A stretch of 64,000 bases of DNA from Kosakonia cowanii JCM 10956 = DSM 18146 (GCF_001975225.1 NZ_CP019445.1:2294001-2358000), one strand, 5' to 3'. Numbered from the stretch's first letter, positions 39,282 through 50,183 are shown. The notes: a model not told the origin generated them from the letters alone. Numbers and translations are program-made.

Positions 39282-39965
39282 TTACACCATTGCCGGGCGC
39301 GTGACGCTGCCGTCATGCACCACATAGAGATCGTCCGCGGCGGCAATCACCTGCGGATCGTGGGAGGAGAACACTACCGTCACGGCGTATTCACGCTGTA
39401 AATGGCGCAGCAGCTGCAAAATGGCGGCACCGGTTTTGCTGTCGAGGTTGGCGGTGGGTTCGTCGGCGACAATCAGCGCGGGGCGGTGGATCAGCGCTCG
39501 GGCAATGGCAACGCGCTGGCGTTGACCACCGGAAAGTTGGTTAGGCAGCGAGTCAGCCTTATGTGCCAGGCCAACATTGTCGAGCATCTCATCGATGCGC
39601 TGCTGGCGATACGCCGGGTTTTTATGCTGTATCAGCAGCGGAACTTCGATGTTCTCGCGCACGGTCAGCACCGGGATAAGATTGAAGTTCTGGAAGATAA
39701 AACCGAGGTGGCGGGCGCGAAAGTCGCTGCACTGGTCATCATCCAGCTCCGCCATTGGCTGGCCGGCAATCGTCAGATACCCGCTGTCGGGCCGATCGAT
39801 GCCGCCGATTAAATTAAGTAGGGTTGTTTTGCCACTGCCGGATTGCCCGGACAGGACGGTAAAGCGGTTTGCTGCAATGTTGAGCGTGACGTCTTTAAGG
39901 GCATCTACCCACACCTGGCCCAGTAAATATTTCTTACTGATGCCCTCCATTTCTACGGCCCACAT
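39282..39965 (-). CDS. LolD/MacB-type ABC transporter ATPase
   Basis: A 227-residue ATP-binding subunit with Walker [11 protein letters not shown]-loop [10 protein letters not shown], signature [15 protein letters not shown], Walker B LIVADEP and an H-loop SSHD. The FQNFNLIP and NLDSKTG segments are typical of the LolD/MacB branch. First gene of the operon that runs towards the secretion cluster. Start at 39965 (MWAVEMEG); a Met five codons further in is an alternative. Confidence 0.92.
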   Translation of the reverse strand: MWAVEMEGISKKYLLGQVWVDALKDVTLNIAANRFTVLSGQSGSGKTTLLNLIGGIDRPDSGYLTIAGQPMAELDDDQCSDFRARHLGFIFQNFNLIPVLTVRENIEVPLLIQHKNPAYRQQRIDEMLDNVGLAHKADSLPNQLSGGQRQRVAIARALIHRPALIVADEPTANLDSKTGAAILQLLRHLQREYAVTVVFSSHDPQVIAAADDLYVVHDGSVTRPAMV

Positions 39966-40100
39966 GGTTCTCTTTTCCTTAGAGTAAATTCCTCTCAGGA
40001 GCGGATTTTAAAGCATGGCGATGAGCAATGGATGGGGAGGATTGGTACTGGTGTACTGGAAAGGTCTGTTTTCAGATTTTTATTCAGCAGCGTTCGGGCA

Positions 40101-40128
40101 TAAAAAAGCCGACTCGAGGTCGGCTTTT
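40101..40128 (-). terminator. Rho-independent terminator of tsx
   Basis: AAGCCGAC/GTCGGCTT stem with a TTTTTT tail when read on the minus strand, just past the tsx stop. It also marks the right edge of the accessory island. Confidence 0.9.
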
Positions 40129-40139
40129 CAGGCGTTACA

Positions 40140-41024
40140 TTAGAAGTTGTAGCCAACCACCAGGTAGCCACCCCAGCCGGTAGTGCGGGCGCTGAAATCG
40201 CCCGCGCCGTAGTTCAGGATCGCATCATCTTTGGTCTGGCCGCCGTTGTGCCAGTAACGGGCAACGACGGAGTAGTGCCAGTGATCGTAGCTCAGCGCCA
40301 GAATGTGGCTTGAGGCGATGGAGTTGCTGGTACGCTGCTGCTGGCCATTGTTGTAGTAGCGGCGATCGCCGAGATCGGAGCCCCAGTCAAAGTTGGTGAA
40401 GCCGATATAGCTCAACTGGCCGCCCCACAGTGGCGTGATCGGCACAAAGTATTTCACTTTGAAACGGTAGCCGTCCCACTCGTTTTCGTTTGGTGCGCCA
40501 TAGTTCTGCCACTGGTATTTCGCATAGACGTTCAGGGAGAGGCTCATCGGCAGGCCGGTGTCGATATCGGTGCCCAGACCCATGTACCAGGTGCTCTGGC
40601 GACCACCGGCGTTACGGCCCATGTCGTAGATGTAGTTGTTGGCGAAGTACCACTCTTTGAACGGGCCGAAGCTCAGATCGGTGTTGGTCAGCTTATCAAT
40701 GGAGAAGCGCGGTTCAATCTCCATAAACAGCGGAGAACCGTGGTTCCAGATCCCTTTCGCGCCGGAGTTACCGCCGAAGAAGACCGGCGCATCCAGGTAG
40801 CCGTAGAAGTCGAACCAATCTTTCTTGGCGAAGGCTTCATATTCCAGATAGGTATCGTTACGCGGAATAGCTCCGAAGCGGGTGTGATAGCTGCCCACTA
40901 CGTTCACGCTCTGATGCCACCAGTCGGAGACAAATTCAGGTTTGCTGGTTTCCGCTGCGCTGGCAGAGAAAGAAGCGGTAAGCGCCAGTGCGGCACCGGC
41001 TGCGAGGAGAGTTTTTTTCATCAT
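40140..41024 (-). CDS. tsx: Tsx, nucleoside-specific outer-membrane channel
   Basis: Twelve-stranded outer-membrane channel for nucleosides and a phage/colicin receptor in E. coli. Signal peptide [20 protein letters not shown] ends at ASA; the mature start is [19 protein letters not shown]. The protein ends in VVGYNF with the terminal Phe typical of barrels. It has 294 residues; the second Met (41021) matches the E. coli start. The 289-bp gap to yajI is AT-rich and likely holds the CRP/CytR/DeoR-type promoters known for tsx, but I could not assign individual sites. Confidence 0.97.
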   Translation of the reverse strand: MMKKTLLAAGAALALTASFSASAAETSKPEFVSDWWHQSVNVVGSYHTRFGAIPRNDTYLEYEAFAKKDWFDFYGYLDAPVFFGGNSGAKGIWNHGSPLFMEIEPRFSIDKLTNTDLSFGPFKEWYFANNYIYDMGRNAGGRQSTWYMGLGTDIDTGLPMSLSLNVYAKYQWQNYGAPNENEWDGYRFKVKYFVPITPLWGGQLSYIGFTNFDWGSDLGDRRYYNNGQQQRTSNSIASSHILALSYDHWHYSVVARYWHNGGQTKDDAILNYGAGDFSARTTGWGGYLVVGYNF

Positions 41025-41313
41025 TACGCCACTGATTAAGATCCCAGACGGGAGTGAAAGTAAGCACGCATTAAATTGCTAAATGTTTCATATTTCTGCG
41101 CGCCTATTATAAGTATCCACGCTCACAAAAATATGTGTTGTTTCACATTATTGACATATACGTAATCGATTGCGTTCACGTTTGCGTCGATTAAACGGCG
41201 GCGATTGTACTGACATTTATTGATAATGCCAATTGATGAATATCAACGTTGCAGTGTGGCTGAAAAACGGAGCAGCGAAAGGGCGGGCGAGAGGATCGCC
41301 CGCAGAAGAGCGG

Positions 41314-41856
41314 TTACTGAGCGGTAGCCGGCTGAATATCGTGAACGCGCACAAAACCGAGTTGCTCAGGCGTGATGCCATTAAGCTGTAGCGGAATGTC
41401 GACATCGCTTGGTGCCAGCGTGCTGGCCGGGGCATTGATCAACTGATTCTGTACATTTACTTCCTGATAGTTCTCGGTGGTGCCCTGAAGCTGGCCATAC
41501 TCAATGGTGCCGCTAAAGGCGGGCAGCGGATCGTTGGACTGGCCCTGAATATGCAGCACAACGCGTGTTCCGGCGGCGTTTGGCGCCATATCTTTCAGTG
41601 AGAGACGCAGTGTGCCGATCTGGCTCTTCAGCAGCGCAGGCGTATTGGCGCCGGGCAGCAGGTAGGCACCGCTGCCCGATTTGGCGTTAAGGCTGTTTTG
41701 CTGTGTGATTTTGACCGTCTCCTGGTTCAGCTTGCTCATCTCTTTATTGAGCGTACTGACGCTTTGGTGGAGCTGGCGGACTTCGCTTTGCGGGGCGCAG
41801 GCGCTGAGGGTAAAAAGGCTTCCCAGCAACAGTGTTCTTAGGTAACGTCTTGTCAT
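41314..41856 (-). CDS. yajI: YajI, DUF3251 lipoprotein
   Basis: Outer-membrane-type lipoprotein of unknown function. From ATG 41856 it has 180 residues with a lipobox (LSACAP) near residue 20, a coiled-coil stretch (VRQLHQSVSTLNKEMSKLNQE) and a small beta domain. Ala after the lipid Cys predicts outer-membrane sorting. Upstream in-frame starts to 41919 were rejected because the signal peptide begins at MTRRYLR. Position between tsx and nrdR matches E. coli. Confidence 0.92.
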   Translation of the reverse strand: MTRRYLRTLLLGSLFTLSACAPQSEVRQLHQSVSTLNKEMSKLNQETVKITQQNSLNAKSGSGAYLLPGANTPALLKSQIGTLRLSLKDMAPNAAGTRVVLHIQGQSNDPLPAFSGTIEYGQLQGTTENYQEVNVQNQLINAPASTLAPSDVDIPLQLNGITPEQLGFVRVHDIQPATAQ

Positions 41857-41973
41857 TGCGTCTGTTTCCTTGAAGGGGAGGATCGCTGTAATGGTAGATC
41901 GCAACCGCGGCTTTGCCATCGATCCATTGTCTCAAAAAGGGTCTGCCTTTGTTGTCATGCCACTTCAGGTTAA

Positions 41974-42459
<486 letters not shown>

Positions 42460-42461
42460 TC

Positions 42462-43565
42462 ATGCAGGATGAAATCTATATGGCGCGTGCGCTGAAACTG
42501 GCGCAGCGCGGCCGCTTTACCACCCATCCGAATCCGCGCGTCGGCTGCGTGATTGTTAACGATGGCGAGATTGTCGGTGAAGGGTTTCACTACCGCGCCG
42601 GTGAGCCGCACGCGGAAGTGCATGCCCTGCGCATGGCGGGCGATCGCGCGCGCGGCGGTACCGCATATGTGACGCTGGAGCCCTGCAGCCACCACGGGCG
42701 CACGCCGCCCTGCTGCGATGCGCTGATTGCCGCCGGAGTAGCGCGGGTCGTTGCTGCCATGCAGGATCCCAATCCGCAGGTTGCCGGGCGTGGACTTTAT
42801 CGTCTCCAGCAGGCCGGGATTGAGGTGAGCCACGGCCTGATGATGAGCGAGGCCGAAGCGCTGAATAAAGGCTTTCTCAAACGTATGCGCACCGGTTTTC
42901 CCTATCTTCAGCTTAAGCTCGGCGCGTCGCTCGACGGGCGCACGGCAATGGCGAGCGGCGAAAGCCAGTGGATCACCTCTGTGCAGGCGCGCCGCGACGT
43001 GCAGCAGCTGCGCGCGCAGAGCCATGCCATTCTCAGCAGCAGCGCCACGGTGCTGGCGGACGATCCGTCGCTTACCGTGCGCTGGAATGAATTAAACAGC
43101 GATACCCAGGCGTGCTATCCCGAAGCGGATCTGTGCCAGCCGCTGCGCATTATTATTGATAGCCAGAACCGCGTGACGCCGCAGCATAACGTCGTCAGCC
43201 AGCCGGGGGAGACCTGGTTTGCGCGCACCAAAGCCGATACGCGCGCGTGGCCTGAGAGCGTGCGCGAAATCATCGTGCCGGAACATAACGGCCATGCCGA
43301 TCTGGTGATGCTGATGATGATGCTCGGTAAACAGCAGATTAACAGCGTCTGGGTTGAGGCGGGCGCAGAGCTTGCTGGCGCGCTGCTGAACGCGGGGCTG
43401 GTTGATGAGCTGGTGGTCTATCTTGCGCCTAAACTGTTAGGCAGCGATGCGCGCGGGCTCTGCCAACTGCCGGGATTGACGGCGCTTGCCGATGCGCCGC
43501 GCTTTAGTTTCAGTGAGATACGGCAGGTTGGCCCTGATGTTTGCCTGCACCTCACCAACGCGTGA
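42462..43565 (+). CDS. ribD: RibD, riboflavin deaminase/reductase
   Basis: Bifunctional enzyme of riboflavin synthesis. The N-terminal cytidine-deaminase-like domain has the zinc site His50-Ala-Glu52 and Cys75/Cys84 (PCSHHGRTPPCC); the C-terminal reductase (about 147-367) starts at LQLKLGASLDGRTA. From ATG 42462 there are 367 residues, as in E. coli; the TTG at 42456 overlapping nrdR was rejected. Confidence 0.97.
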   Translation: MQDEIYMARALKLAQRGRFTTHPNPRVGCVIVNDGEIVGEGFHYRAGEPHAEVHALRMAGDRARGGTAYVTLEPCSHHGRTPPCCDALIAAGVARVVAAMQDPNPQVAGRGLYRLQQAGIEVSHGLMMSEAEALNKGFLKRMRTGFPYLQLKLGASLDGRTAMASGESQWITSVQARRDVQQLRAQSHAILSSSATVLADDPSLTVRWNELNSDTQACYPEADLCQPLRIIIDSQNRVTPQHNVVSQPGETWFARTKADTRAWPESVREIIVPEHNGHADLVMLMMMLGKQQINSVWVEAGAELAGALLNAGLVDELVVYLAPKLLGSDARGLCQLPGLTALADAPRFSFSEIRQVGPDVCLHLTNA

Positions 43566-43654
43566 AGCCTGCTGTAAAAGGGAAGCAGCGCGTTAAATAG
43601 TATGCTAAAATCCGCCCCCCTGCGGGGTCCGAACTGAACCTGTGAAGGAAGTGT

Positions 43655-44125
43655 ATGAACATTATTGAAGCCAACGTTGCTGCTCCGGACGCTCGCGTCG
43701 CCATCACCATTGCGCGTTTCAACAACTTTATCAATGACAGTCTGCTGGAAGGCGCGATCGATGCCCTGAAACGTATTGGTCAGGTGCAGGACGATAACAT
43801 CACCGTCGTGTGGGTTCCGGGCGCTTACGAGCTGCCGCTGGCCGCAGGCGAGCTGGCGAAAACCGGCAAATATGATGCCGTGATTGCGCTCGGCACCGTG
43901 ATTCGCGGCGGTACAGCGCACTTTGAGTATGTGGCAGGCGGCGCAAGCAACGGCCTGGCGCATGTCGCGCAGGAGAGCGCCATTCCGGTCGCATTCGGCG
44001 TGCTCACCACAGAAAGTATTGAACAGGCCATCGAACGCGCTGGCACCAAAGCCGGTAATAAAGGTGCGGAAGCCGCACTGACCGCGCTTGAAATGATTAA
44101 TGTATTGAAAGCCATCAAGGCTTGA
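43655..44125 (+). CDS. ribH: 6,7-dimethyl-8-ribityllumazine synthase
   Basis: Penultimate riboflavin step. 156 residues with [27 protein letters not shown] and [19 protein letters not shown], the substrate-site motifs. AGGAAG precedes the ATG. It is followed after 19 bp by nusB, as in E. coli, where the gene is called ribE or ribH. Confidence 0.97.
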   Translation: MNIIEANVAAPDARVAITIARFNNFINDSLLEGAIDALKRIGQVQDDNITVVWVPGAYELPLAAGELAKTGKYDAVIALGTVIRGGTAHFEYVAGGASNGLAHVAQESAIPVAFGVLTTESIEQAIERAGTKAGNKGAEAALTALEMINVLKAIKA

Positions 44126-44144
44126 ATTTTGTAAGGGGAATTAC

Positions 44145-44564
44145 GTGAAACCTGCTGCTCGTCGCCGCGCCCGTGAGTGTGCCGTTCAGGCGCTTTACTC
44201 CTGGCAGTTGTCCCAGAACGACATCACTGATGTTGAATACCAGTTCCTGGCGGAACAGGACGTGAAAGATGTTGACGTCGTGTACTTCCGTGAACTGTTG
44301 AACGGGGTGGCGACTAATAGCGCATATCTCGATGGCCTGATGAAGCCATACCTCTCCCGTCTGCTCGAAGAGCTGGGTCAGGTTGAGAAAGCGGTATTGC
44401 GTATCGCGCTGTTCGAACTCTCAAAACGTGATGATGTGCCCTATAAAGTGGCGATCAACGAAGCTATCGAACTGGCTAAAACCTTTGGCGCTGAAGACAG
44501 CCATAAGTTTGTGAACGGCGTGCTGGATAAAGCCGCACCTGCGATCCGTCCCCACAAGAAGTGA
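44145..44564 (+). CDS. nusB: NusB, transcription antitermination factor
   Basis: RNA-binding helical protein that pairs with NusE/S10 at boxA in rRNA operons. 139 residues, starting from GTG 44145 ([23 protein letters not shown]), with the conserved C-terminal [19 protein letters not shown] hairpin with a T-rich tail follows before thiL. Confidence 0.97.
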   Translation: MKPAARRRARECAVQALYSWQLSQNDITDVEYQFLAEQDVKDVDVVYFRELLNGVATNSAYLDGLMKPYLSRLLEELGQVEKAVLRIALFELSKRDDVPYKVAINEAIELAKTFGAEDSHKFVNGVLDKAAPAIRPHKK

Positions 44565-44570
44565 TCCGCA

Positions 44571-44621
44571 AGCCGGTGACGGGCGACGCTTTCAGCGCGC
44601 CGGTCCCGGCTTTTTCTTTTT
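44571..44621 (+). terminator. Candidate terminator/attenuator between nusB and thiL
   Basis: AGCCGG (44571-44576) can pair with CCGGCT (44606-44611), followed by TTTTCTTTTTT. Inner repeats (GACGGGCGACGC... ) may fold further. Since thiL normally belongs to the same transcript, it may be a partial terminator. Confidence 0.55.
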
Positions 44622-44639
44622 TCTACAGAGGAATAACGT

Positions 44640-45617
44640 ATGGCATGCGGTGAATTCTCCCTGATTGCCCGTTATTTTGACCGCGTACGAACTTCACGTC
44701 GCGACGTCGAAACCGGTATCGGTGACGATTGTGCGCTGCTCAATGTCCCCGAAAAACAGACCCTGGCGATCAGCGTCGACACGCTGGTGGCGGGTAACCA
44801 TTTTCTCCCCGATATCGATCCTGCCGATCTGGCCTGGAAAGCAATGGCCTCCAATCTTAGCGATTTGGCGGCGATGGGTGCCGATCCTGCCTGGCTGACA
44901 CTGGCGTTAACGCTCCCGGAAGCGGACGAAGCGTGGTTGCAGGCTTTCAGCGACAGCCTGTTTGAGCAAATCAGCTATTACGATATGCAGCTTATCGGCG
45001 GTGATACCACCCGCGGGCCGCTGTCGATGACCATTGGTATTCATGGTTACGTGCCAGCAGGCCGCGCGATGAAGCGCTCCGGCGCGAAGCCGGGCGACTG
45101 GATCTATGTCACCGGTACGCCGGGCGACAGCGCTGCCGGGCTGGCGATTTTGCAAAACCGTTTAACCGTTAGCGACAGCGATGATGCGGCTTACCTGAAA
45201 AAGCGCCATCTGCGCCCGACGGCGCGCGTGTTGCAGGGCCAGGCGCTGCGTAACCTCGCAAGCTCGGCCATCGATCTCTCTGACGGTCTTATCTCCGATC
45301 TCGGGCATATCCTGAAAGCGAGCGGGTTTGGCGCGCGGATCGATCTTGATGCGATCCCGTTATCGGATGCCATGCGTCGGCACGTCGAGCCGGATCAGGC
45401 GCTGCGCTGGGCATTGTCCGGCGGAGAGGATTATGAACTCTGCTTTACCGTACCTGAGCTGAATCGCGGCGCACTGGATGTGGCGATTGGGCAGTTGGGC
45501 GCACCGTTTACCTGCATCGGGCAGATGGGCGCGGACGGGGAGGGGCTCTACTTCACTCGCGAGGGAAAAGCCGTCACCCTCGACTGGAAAGGATATGACC
45601 ATTTTGCAGCGCACTAA
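44640..45617 (+). CDS. thiL: ThiL, thiamine-monophosphate kinase
   Basis: Makes thiamine diphosphate from thiamine monophosphate. 325 residues with the AIR-synthase-type fold: [52 protein letters not shown] and [10 protein letters not shown] are all present. AGAGGAA precedes ATG 44640. The 3' end overlaps pgpA by 23 bp. Confidence 0.97.
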   Translation: MACGEFSLIARYFDRVRTSRRDVETGIGDDCALLNVPEKQTLAISVDTLVAGNHFLPDIDPADLAWKAMASNLSDLAAMGADPAWLTLALTLPEADEAWLQAFSDSLFEQISYYDMQLIGGDTTRGPLSMTIGIHGYVPAGRAMKRSGAKPGDWIYVTGTPGDSAAGLAILQNRLTVSDSDDAAYLKKRHLRPTARVLQGQALRNLASSAIDLSDGLISDLGHILKASGFGARIDLDAIPLSDAMRRHVEPDQALRWALSGGEDYELCFTVPELNRGALDVAIGQLGAPFTCIGQMGADGEGLYFTREGKAVTLDWKGYDHFAAH

Positions 45618-46116
45618 AGATAAAGATATCGCTAAAAGCCGTCTCACTATGCGTAACCCCTGGCACCTGCTGGCGACCGGGTTTGGCAGCGGTTTAATCC
45701 CGTTTATGCCCGGCACCATGGGCTCGATTGCGGCGATCCCTTTTTGGTGGCTGATGACCTTCCTGCCCTGGCAGCTCTATTCGCTGCTGGTGATGCTGGG
45801 AATTTCGCTGGGCGTTTATCTCTGCCATCAGACGGCAAAAGATATGGGCGTGCACGATCACGGCAGTATCGTCTGGGATGAGTTTATCGGGATGTGGATC
45901 ACCCTGATGGCGCTGCCCACTAACGACTGGCAGTGGGTCGCCGTTGGGTTTGTGCTGTTTCGCATTTTTGATATCTGGAAGCCGTGGCCGATCCGCTGGT
46001 TCGATCGCAACGTGCATGGCGGCATGGGGATTATGGTCGACGATATCGTAGCCGGGATTGTCGCCGCCGGGTTGCTCTACGTGATTGGTCATCATTGGCC
46101 GATTGGTCTGATTTAG
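45595..46116 (+). CDS. pgpA: PgpA, phosphatidylglycerophosphatase A
   Basis: Membrane phosphatase making phosphatidylglycerol. From ATG 45595 ([17 protein letters not shown]) it has 173 residues, matching the E. coli start; the upstream in-frame extension to 45478 lies in thiL. Motifs [13 protein letters not shown] and [15 protein letters not shown] contain the conserved acidic residues. About four membrane helices. Confidence 0.96.
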   Translation: MTILQRTKDKDIAKSRLTMRNPWHLLATGFGSGLIPFMPGTMGSIAAIPFWWLMTFLPWQLYSLLVMLGISLGVYLCHQTAKDMGVHDHGSIVWDEFIGMWITLMALPTNDWQWVAVGFVLFRIFDIWKPWPIRWFDRNVHGGMGIMVDDIVAGIVAAGLLYVIGHHWPIGLI

Positions 46117-46128
46117 CTGCGGCTAACT

Positions 46129-46345
46129 GCCTGATGGCGCTTCGCTTATCAGGCCTACGGTTTCGGGCTGGCATGTGGATGCGGTGGCAAATGCCTGATG
46201 GCGCTGCGCTTATCAGGCCTACGGTTCCGGATTTGCATGTGGATGCGGTGGAAAATGCCTGATGGCGCTTCGCTTATCAGGCTTACGACACCGAATTAAC
46301 ATTTGGGCGTAGGCCGGATAAGGCGCAAGCCGCCATCCGGCAACT
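46129..46345. repeat. REP tandem array with 64-bp period
   Basis: Three same-direction REP units (GCCTGATGGCGC...TATCAGGCCTACG) start at 46129, 46193 and 46257, an exact 64-bp period that includes a conserved spacer (GGCATGTGGATGCGGTGG / TTGCATGTGGATGCGGTGG). A fourth unit in opposite orientation (GTAGGCCGGATAAGG, 46309-46343) closes it. It lies between convergent pgpA and yajO. Confidence 0.9.
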
Positions 46346-46355
46346 TATCCGCGCG

Positions 46356-47330
46356 TTACTTAAACCCCACCACCGGGTGCTGTTTGTAGGACATCTCCAG
46401 CTCGGCAATTTGTTCCGGCTTCAGCGTTAACTCAACCGCGCCTAACAACTCTTCGAGCTGATCTTCACGCGACGCGCCAATAATTGGGGCGGCAACGCCT
46501 GGCTTACTCAACAACCATGCCAGCGCCACCTGCGCACGCGACGCGCCCAACTCCTCTGCCACGCTCGCCAGACGTTCGGCGATCTGCGCATCGTTAGCAT
46601 CCGTTTCGCTATACAACGTTTTGCCAAACTCATCAGAAACCAGGCGGGCGGTGGTTTCCCCCCACGGTCGGGTCAAACGTCCGCGCGCCAGCGGGCTCCA
46701 CGGAATAATCGCCACGCCCTCTTTGTAGCAGAGCGGCAGCATCTCGCGCTCTTCTTCACGGTAGATCAGGTTGTAGTGATTCTGCATGGTGACAAAGCGC
46801 GCCCAGCCGTGCTGCTCCTGCAAGGCAAGCGCCTGCGCAAACTGGCTGGCGTGCATGGAAGATGCACCGATATAGCGCGCTTTACCCGCTTTCACCACAT
46901 CGTTCAGCGCTTCCAGCGTCTCTTCAATCGGTGTGTTGTAGTCCCAGCGGTGGATTTGCAGCAGATCGACATACTCCATGCCGAGGCGTTGCAGGCTGTC
47001 ATCAATGGAGCGCAGGATCTGCGCGCGGGAGAGGCCCTCCGCCAGATCGCCGACCTGATGGTAAACCTTAGTAGCAACAACCACCTCGTCACGGCGGGCG
47101 AAATCGCGCAGCGCACGGCCAACGATCTCTTCACTGCTGCCGTCGGAGTAGCTGTTAGCGGTATCAAAGAAGTTAATCCCGCCTTCCAGCGCGCGTTGAA
47201 TAATCGGCCGGCTGCTCTCTTCCGGCAGCGTCCAGGCATGTTTACCCCGGTCCGGCTCGCCAAAAGTCATACAGCCAAGGCAAAGGCGGGAGACTTTGAG
47301 GTCTGTTTTCCCTAATGTGTTGTATTGCAT
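46356..47330 (-). CDS. yajO: YajO, aldo-keto reductase
   Basis: NADPH-dependent aldo-keto reductase; in E. coli it is linked to 1-deoxyxylulose reduction/thiamine precursor supply. 324 residues from ATG 47330 (MQYNTLGKTDLKVSRLCLG); an upstream start at 47351 was rejected. The catalytic Asp/Tyr in FFDTANSYSDG, Lys in VVATKVYHQ and His in LLQIHRWD are present. It follows dxs on the same strand, as in E. coli. Confidence 0.93.
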   Translation of the reverse strand: MQYNTLGKTDLKVSRLCLGCMTFGEPDRGKHAWTLPEESSRPIIQRALEGGINFFDTANSYSDGSSEEIVGRALRDFARRDEVVVATKVYHQVGDLAEGLSRAQILRSIDDSLQRLGMEYVDLLQIHRWDYNTPIEETLEALNDVVKAGKARYIGASSMHASQFAQALALQEQHGWARFVTMQNHYNLIYREEEREMLPLCYKEGVAIIPWSPLARGRLTRPWGETTARLVSDEFGKTLYSETDANDAQIAERLASVAEELGASRAQVALAWLLSKPGVAAPIIGASREDQLEELLGAVELTLKPEQIAELEMSYKQHPVVGFK

Positions 47331-47391
47331 GGTTCCACTCCTGCTGGTCACGAATTAGGCTTAAGCATAGCAGGAGCGGAAAAGGGCGGAA

Positions 47392-49254
47392 TCAGGCGAG
47401 CCAGTTTTTGATGCGCGATTCGATACCGGCGGCGTCAAGGCCAATCTCAGCGCGCGCTTCATCCTGCGTACCCTGCGGAATAAAGAAGTCCGGCAGGCCG
47501 AGGTTGAGCACCGGCACTGGCTTGCGCTTCGCCATCAGCACTTCGTTAACGCCGCTGCCGGCACCGCCCGCAATGGCGTTCTCTTCCAGCGTTACCAGCA
47601 CCTCATGCTGCGAAGCCGCCTGCAGGATCAGCGCTTCATCGAGCGGTTTGGCAAAGCGCATATCGATAAGCGTCGCATTCAGCGCCTCGGCGGCTTTAGC
47701 TGCTTCCGGCAGCAAAGTACCGAAGTTAAGGATCGCCACCTTCTCGCCTTTGCGTTTCACCACGCCTTTACCGATAGGCAGTTTCGCCAGCGGCTCCAGC
47801 GTCACGCCGACCGCGTTACCGCGCGGGTAGCGCACGGCGCTCGGGCCATCCGTGTAGTGGTAGCCAGTAAAGAGCATCTGGCGGCACTCATTCTCATCAC
47901 TTGGCGTCATCACCACCATCTCCGGGATGCAGCGCAGATAGGAGATATCAAACGCCCCCTGGTGAGTCTGGCCGTCCGCGCCAACAATCCCGGCGCGATC
48001 GATAGCAAACAGCACCGGCAGCTTCTGGATCGCCACGTCGTGGATCACCTGATCGTAGGCGCGCTGCAGGAAGGTGGAGTAGATCGCCACTACCGGTTTA
48101 TAACCGCCAATCGCCAGCCCGGCGGCAAAAGTGACCGCGTGCTGCTCGGCTATGGCGACATCAAAATATTGCCCTGGGTATTTGCGCGAGAACTCAACCA
48201 TGCCGGAGCCTTCACGCATCGCCGGGGTAACGGCCATTAACTTGTTATCTTTCGCCGCGGTTTCACACAGCCAGTCACCGAAGATTTTCGAATAGCTCGG
48301 CATACCGCCGCTGCTTTTCGGCAGGGTGCCGCTGGTTGGATCGAACTTCGGAACCGCGTGGAAAGTGATAGGATCTTTCTCGGCCGGCTCATAGCCGCGC
48401 CCTTTTTTGGTCATGATATGCAGGAACTGCGGGCCTTTCAGGTCGCGCATATTACGCAGCGTCTGCACCAGACCCAGCACATCGTGACCGTCCACCGGGC
48501 CGATATAGTTAAAGCCCAGCTCTTCAAACAGCGTGCCCGGCACGACCATGCCTTTGATGTGTTCTTCGGTGCGTTTTAGCAGCTCTTTGATCGGCGGCAC
48601 GCCGGAGAGCACTTTTTTCCCGCCTTCGCGCAGGGTGGAGTAGAGCTTGCCGGAGAGCAGCTTCGCCAGATGATTATTCAGCGCGCCAACATTCTCGGAG
48701 ATCGACATCTCGTTGTCGTTAAGAACCACCAGCATATCCGGACGAATATCCCCAGCGTGGTTCATCGCTTCAAACGCCATGCCTGCGGTGATGGCGCCAT
48801 CGCCAATCACGCAGACGGTACGACGCTGCTTATTCTCTTTCGCTGCCGCCACGGCCACGCCGATCCCGGCGCTGATGGAGGTGGAGGAGTGACCGACGCT
48901 CAGCACGTCATATTCACTCTCGCCGCGCCACGGGAAGGGGTGCAGGCCGTTTTTCTGCCGGATGGTGCCGATTTTGTCGCGGCGACCGGTGAGGATTTTG
49001 TGCGGATAGGCCTGGTGGCCGACGTCCCAGATTAACTGATCGAAGGGCGTGTTATAGACGTAATGCAGCGCCACGGTCAGCTCAACCGTGCCAAGCCCGG
49101 AGGCGAAGTGTCCACTGGAGCGGCTTACGCTGTCGAGAAGGTAGCGACGCAGTTCGTCGCACAGTTTCGGTAAACTCTCTTTCGGCAGCAGGCGCAACTC
49201 TTGCGTGGTATCAACCAGCGCCAGCGTCGGGTATTTGGCTGTATCAAAACTCAT
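47392..49254 (-). CDS. dxs: Dxs, 1-deoxy-D-xylulose-5-phosphate synthase
   Basis: First step of the MEP isoprenoid pathway, also feeding thiamine and pyridoxal synthesis. 620 residues; the thiamine diphosphate motif is [18 protein letters not shown]...NDNEMSIS, followed by DGHDVLGL and the transketolase-type pyrimidine domain ([14 protein letters not shown]). It lies 29 bp after ispA in the xseB-ispA-dxs-yajO order. Confidence 0.98.
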   Translation of the reverse strand: MSFDTAKYPTLALVDTTQELRLLPKESLPKLCDELRRYLLDSVSRSSGHFASGLGTVELTVALHYVYNTPFDQLIWDVGHQAYPHKILTGRRDKIGTIRQKNGLHPFPWRGESEYDVLSVGHSSTSISAGIGVAVAAAKENKQRRTVCVIGDGAITAGMAFEAMNHAGDIRPDMLVVLNDNEMSISENVGALNNHLAKLLSGKLYSTLREGGKKVLSGVPPIKELLKRTEEHIKGMVVPGTLFEELGFNYIGPVDGHDVLGLVQTLRNMRDLKGPQFLHIMTKKGRGYEPAEKDPITFHAVPKFDPTSGTLPKSSGGMPSYSKIFGDWLCETAAKDNKLMAVTPAMREGSGMVEFSRKYPGQYFDVAIAEQHAVTFAAGLAIGGYKPVVAIYSTFLQRAYDQVIHDVAIQKLPVLFAIDRAGIVGADGQTHQGAFDISYLRCIPEMVVMTPSDENECRQMLFTGYHYTDGPSAVRYPRGNAVGVTLEPLAKLPIGKGVVKRKGEKVAILNFGTLLPEAAKAAEALNATLIDMRFAKPLDEALILQAASQHEVLVTLEENAIAGGAGSGVNEVLMAKRKPVPVLNLGLPDFFIPQGTQDEARAEIGLDAAGIESRIKNWLA

Positions 49255-49283
49255 CAGAGACTCGGACTCATCGTGTTATATCG

Positions 49284-50183
49284 TTATTTATCACGCTGGA
49301 TTATGTAATTCGCCAGTGCTTCCAGTGCCGTCGTATCCAGCGATTGCGCCGACAGCAGGCTCAGCGCCTGGCGGGCATCGTCAATCAGATCGCGGGCTTT
49401 CGTGCGGGCTTGCTCAAGGCCCAGTAGTGCGGGGTAGGTGCTTTTACCCAGTTGCTGGTCAGCACCCTGGCGTTTGCCAAGGGTCGCAGTATCGCCGACC
49501 ACATCGAGGATGTCATCCTGAACCTGAAACGCCAGGCCGACACACTGCGCGTAGCGTTCGAGCAGCGGCAGCGCGTCGCGACCGCGTTGCCCGGCGCTCA
49601 GCGCGCCCATTTTTACCGCCGCGCAGATCAGCGCCCCGGTTTTATGACGGTGGATCTGCTCCAGCCCTTCAAGAGAAACCTGCTCGTTCTCCGCTGCCAG
49701 ATCCAGCGCCTGCCCGCCGCACATCCCGGCAACGCCGCTGGCGTTTGCGAGCGTGGCGACCATCGCCAGGCGATCTTCTGCGGCGACATCCGCCATTGGC
49801 GCTTCCGTCAGGATCGAGAAGGCCAGCGTCTGCAAGGCATCGCCCGCGAGAATGGCATTGGCTTCGCCAAATTTAATATGGCAGGTGGGCAGACCGCGAC
49901 GCAGATCGTCGTCGTCCATCGCCGGCAGATCGTCATGCATTAATGAGTAAGCATGAATGCACTCCACCGCCGCGGCGGGCGCGTCTAGCGTTTGCTGGCT
50001 GACGCCGAACATGCGGCCGGTGGCATAAACCAAAAAGGGGCGCAGGCGTTTACCGCCTAAGAGTGCGCCATACTGCATCGCCTCAACCAGCGGAGTGTTC
50101 TGAAAGGGCAGGGGATCGATGAAACGGCGCAGCGCGTCGTTGGCCTGTTCAACGCAGGCCTGCAGTTGTTGATTGAAATCCAT
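49284..50183 (-). CDS. ispA: IspA, farnesyl diphosphate synthase
   Basis: Short-chain prenyltransferase that makes farnesyl diphosphate. 299 residues with the first Asp-rich motif DDLPAMDDDDLRRG, the GKRLRPFL substrate motif and the second Asp-rich motif VQDDILDVVGD. It begins immediately after the xseB stop, so the two are probably translationally coupled. Confidence 0.98.
   Translation of the reverse strand: MDFNQQLQACVEQANDALRRFIDPLPFQNTPLVEAMQYGALLGGKRLRPFLVYATGRMFGVSQQTLDAPAAAVECIHAYSLMHDDLPAMDDDDLRRGLPTCHIKFGEANAILAGDALQTLAFSILTEAPMADVAAEDRLAMVATLANASGVAGMCGGQALDLAAENEQVSLEGLEQIHRHKTGALICAAVKMGALSAGQRGRDALPLLERYAQCVGLAFQVQDDILDVVGDTATLGKRQGADQQLGKSTYPALLGLEQARTKARDLIDDARQALSLLSAQSLDTTALEALANYIIQRDK

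Noticed and set aside
19374..40100. A prophage or integrative element
   Set aside because: No integrase, tRNA attachment site, direct repeats, phage structural genes or conjugation genes are visible in or beside the island.
41100..41216. A CRP site at TGTGTTGTTTCACA upstream of tsx
   Set aside because: The half-sites are two bases too close for the TGTGA-N6-TCACA consensus, so I do not assign it.
46129..46345. CRISPR array
   Set aside because: The repeats are REP palindromes whose spacers are also near-identical; no cas genes are present.
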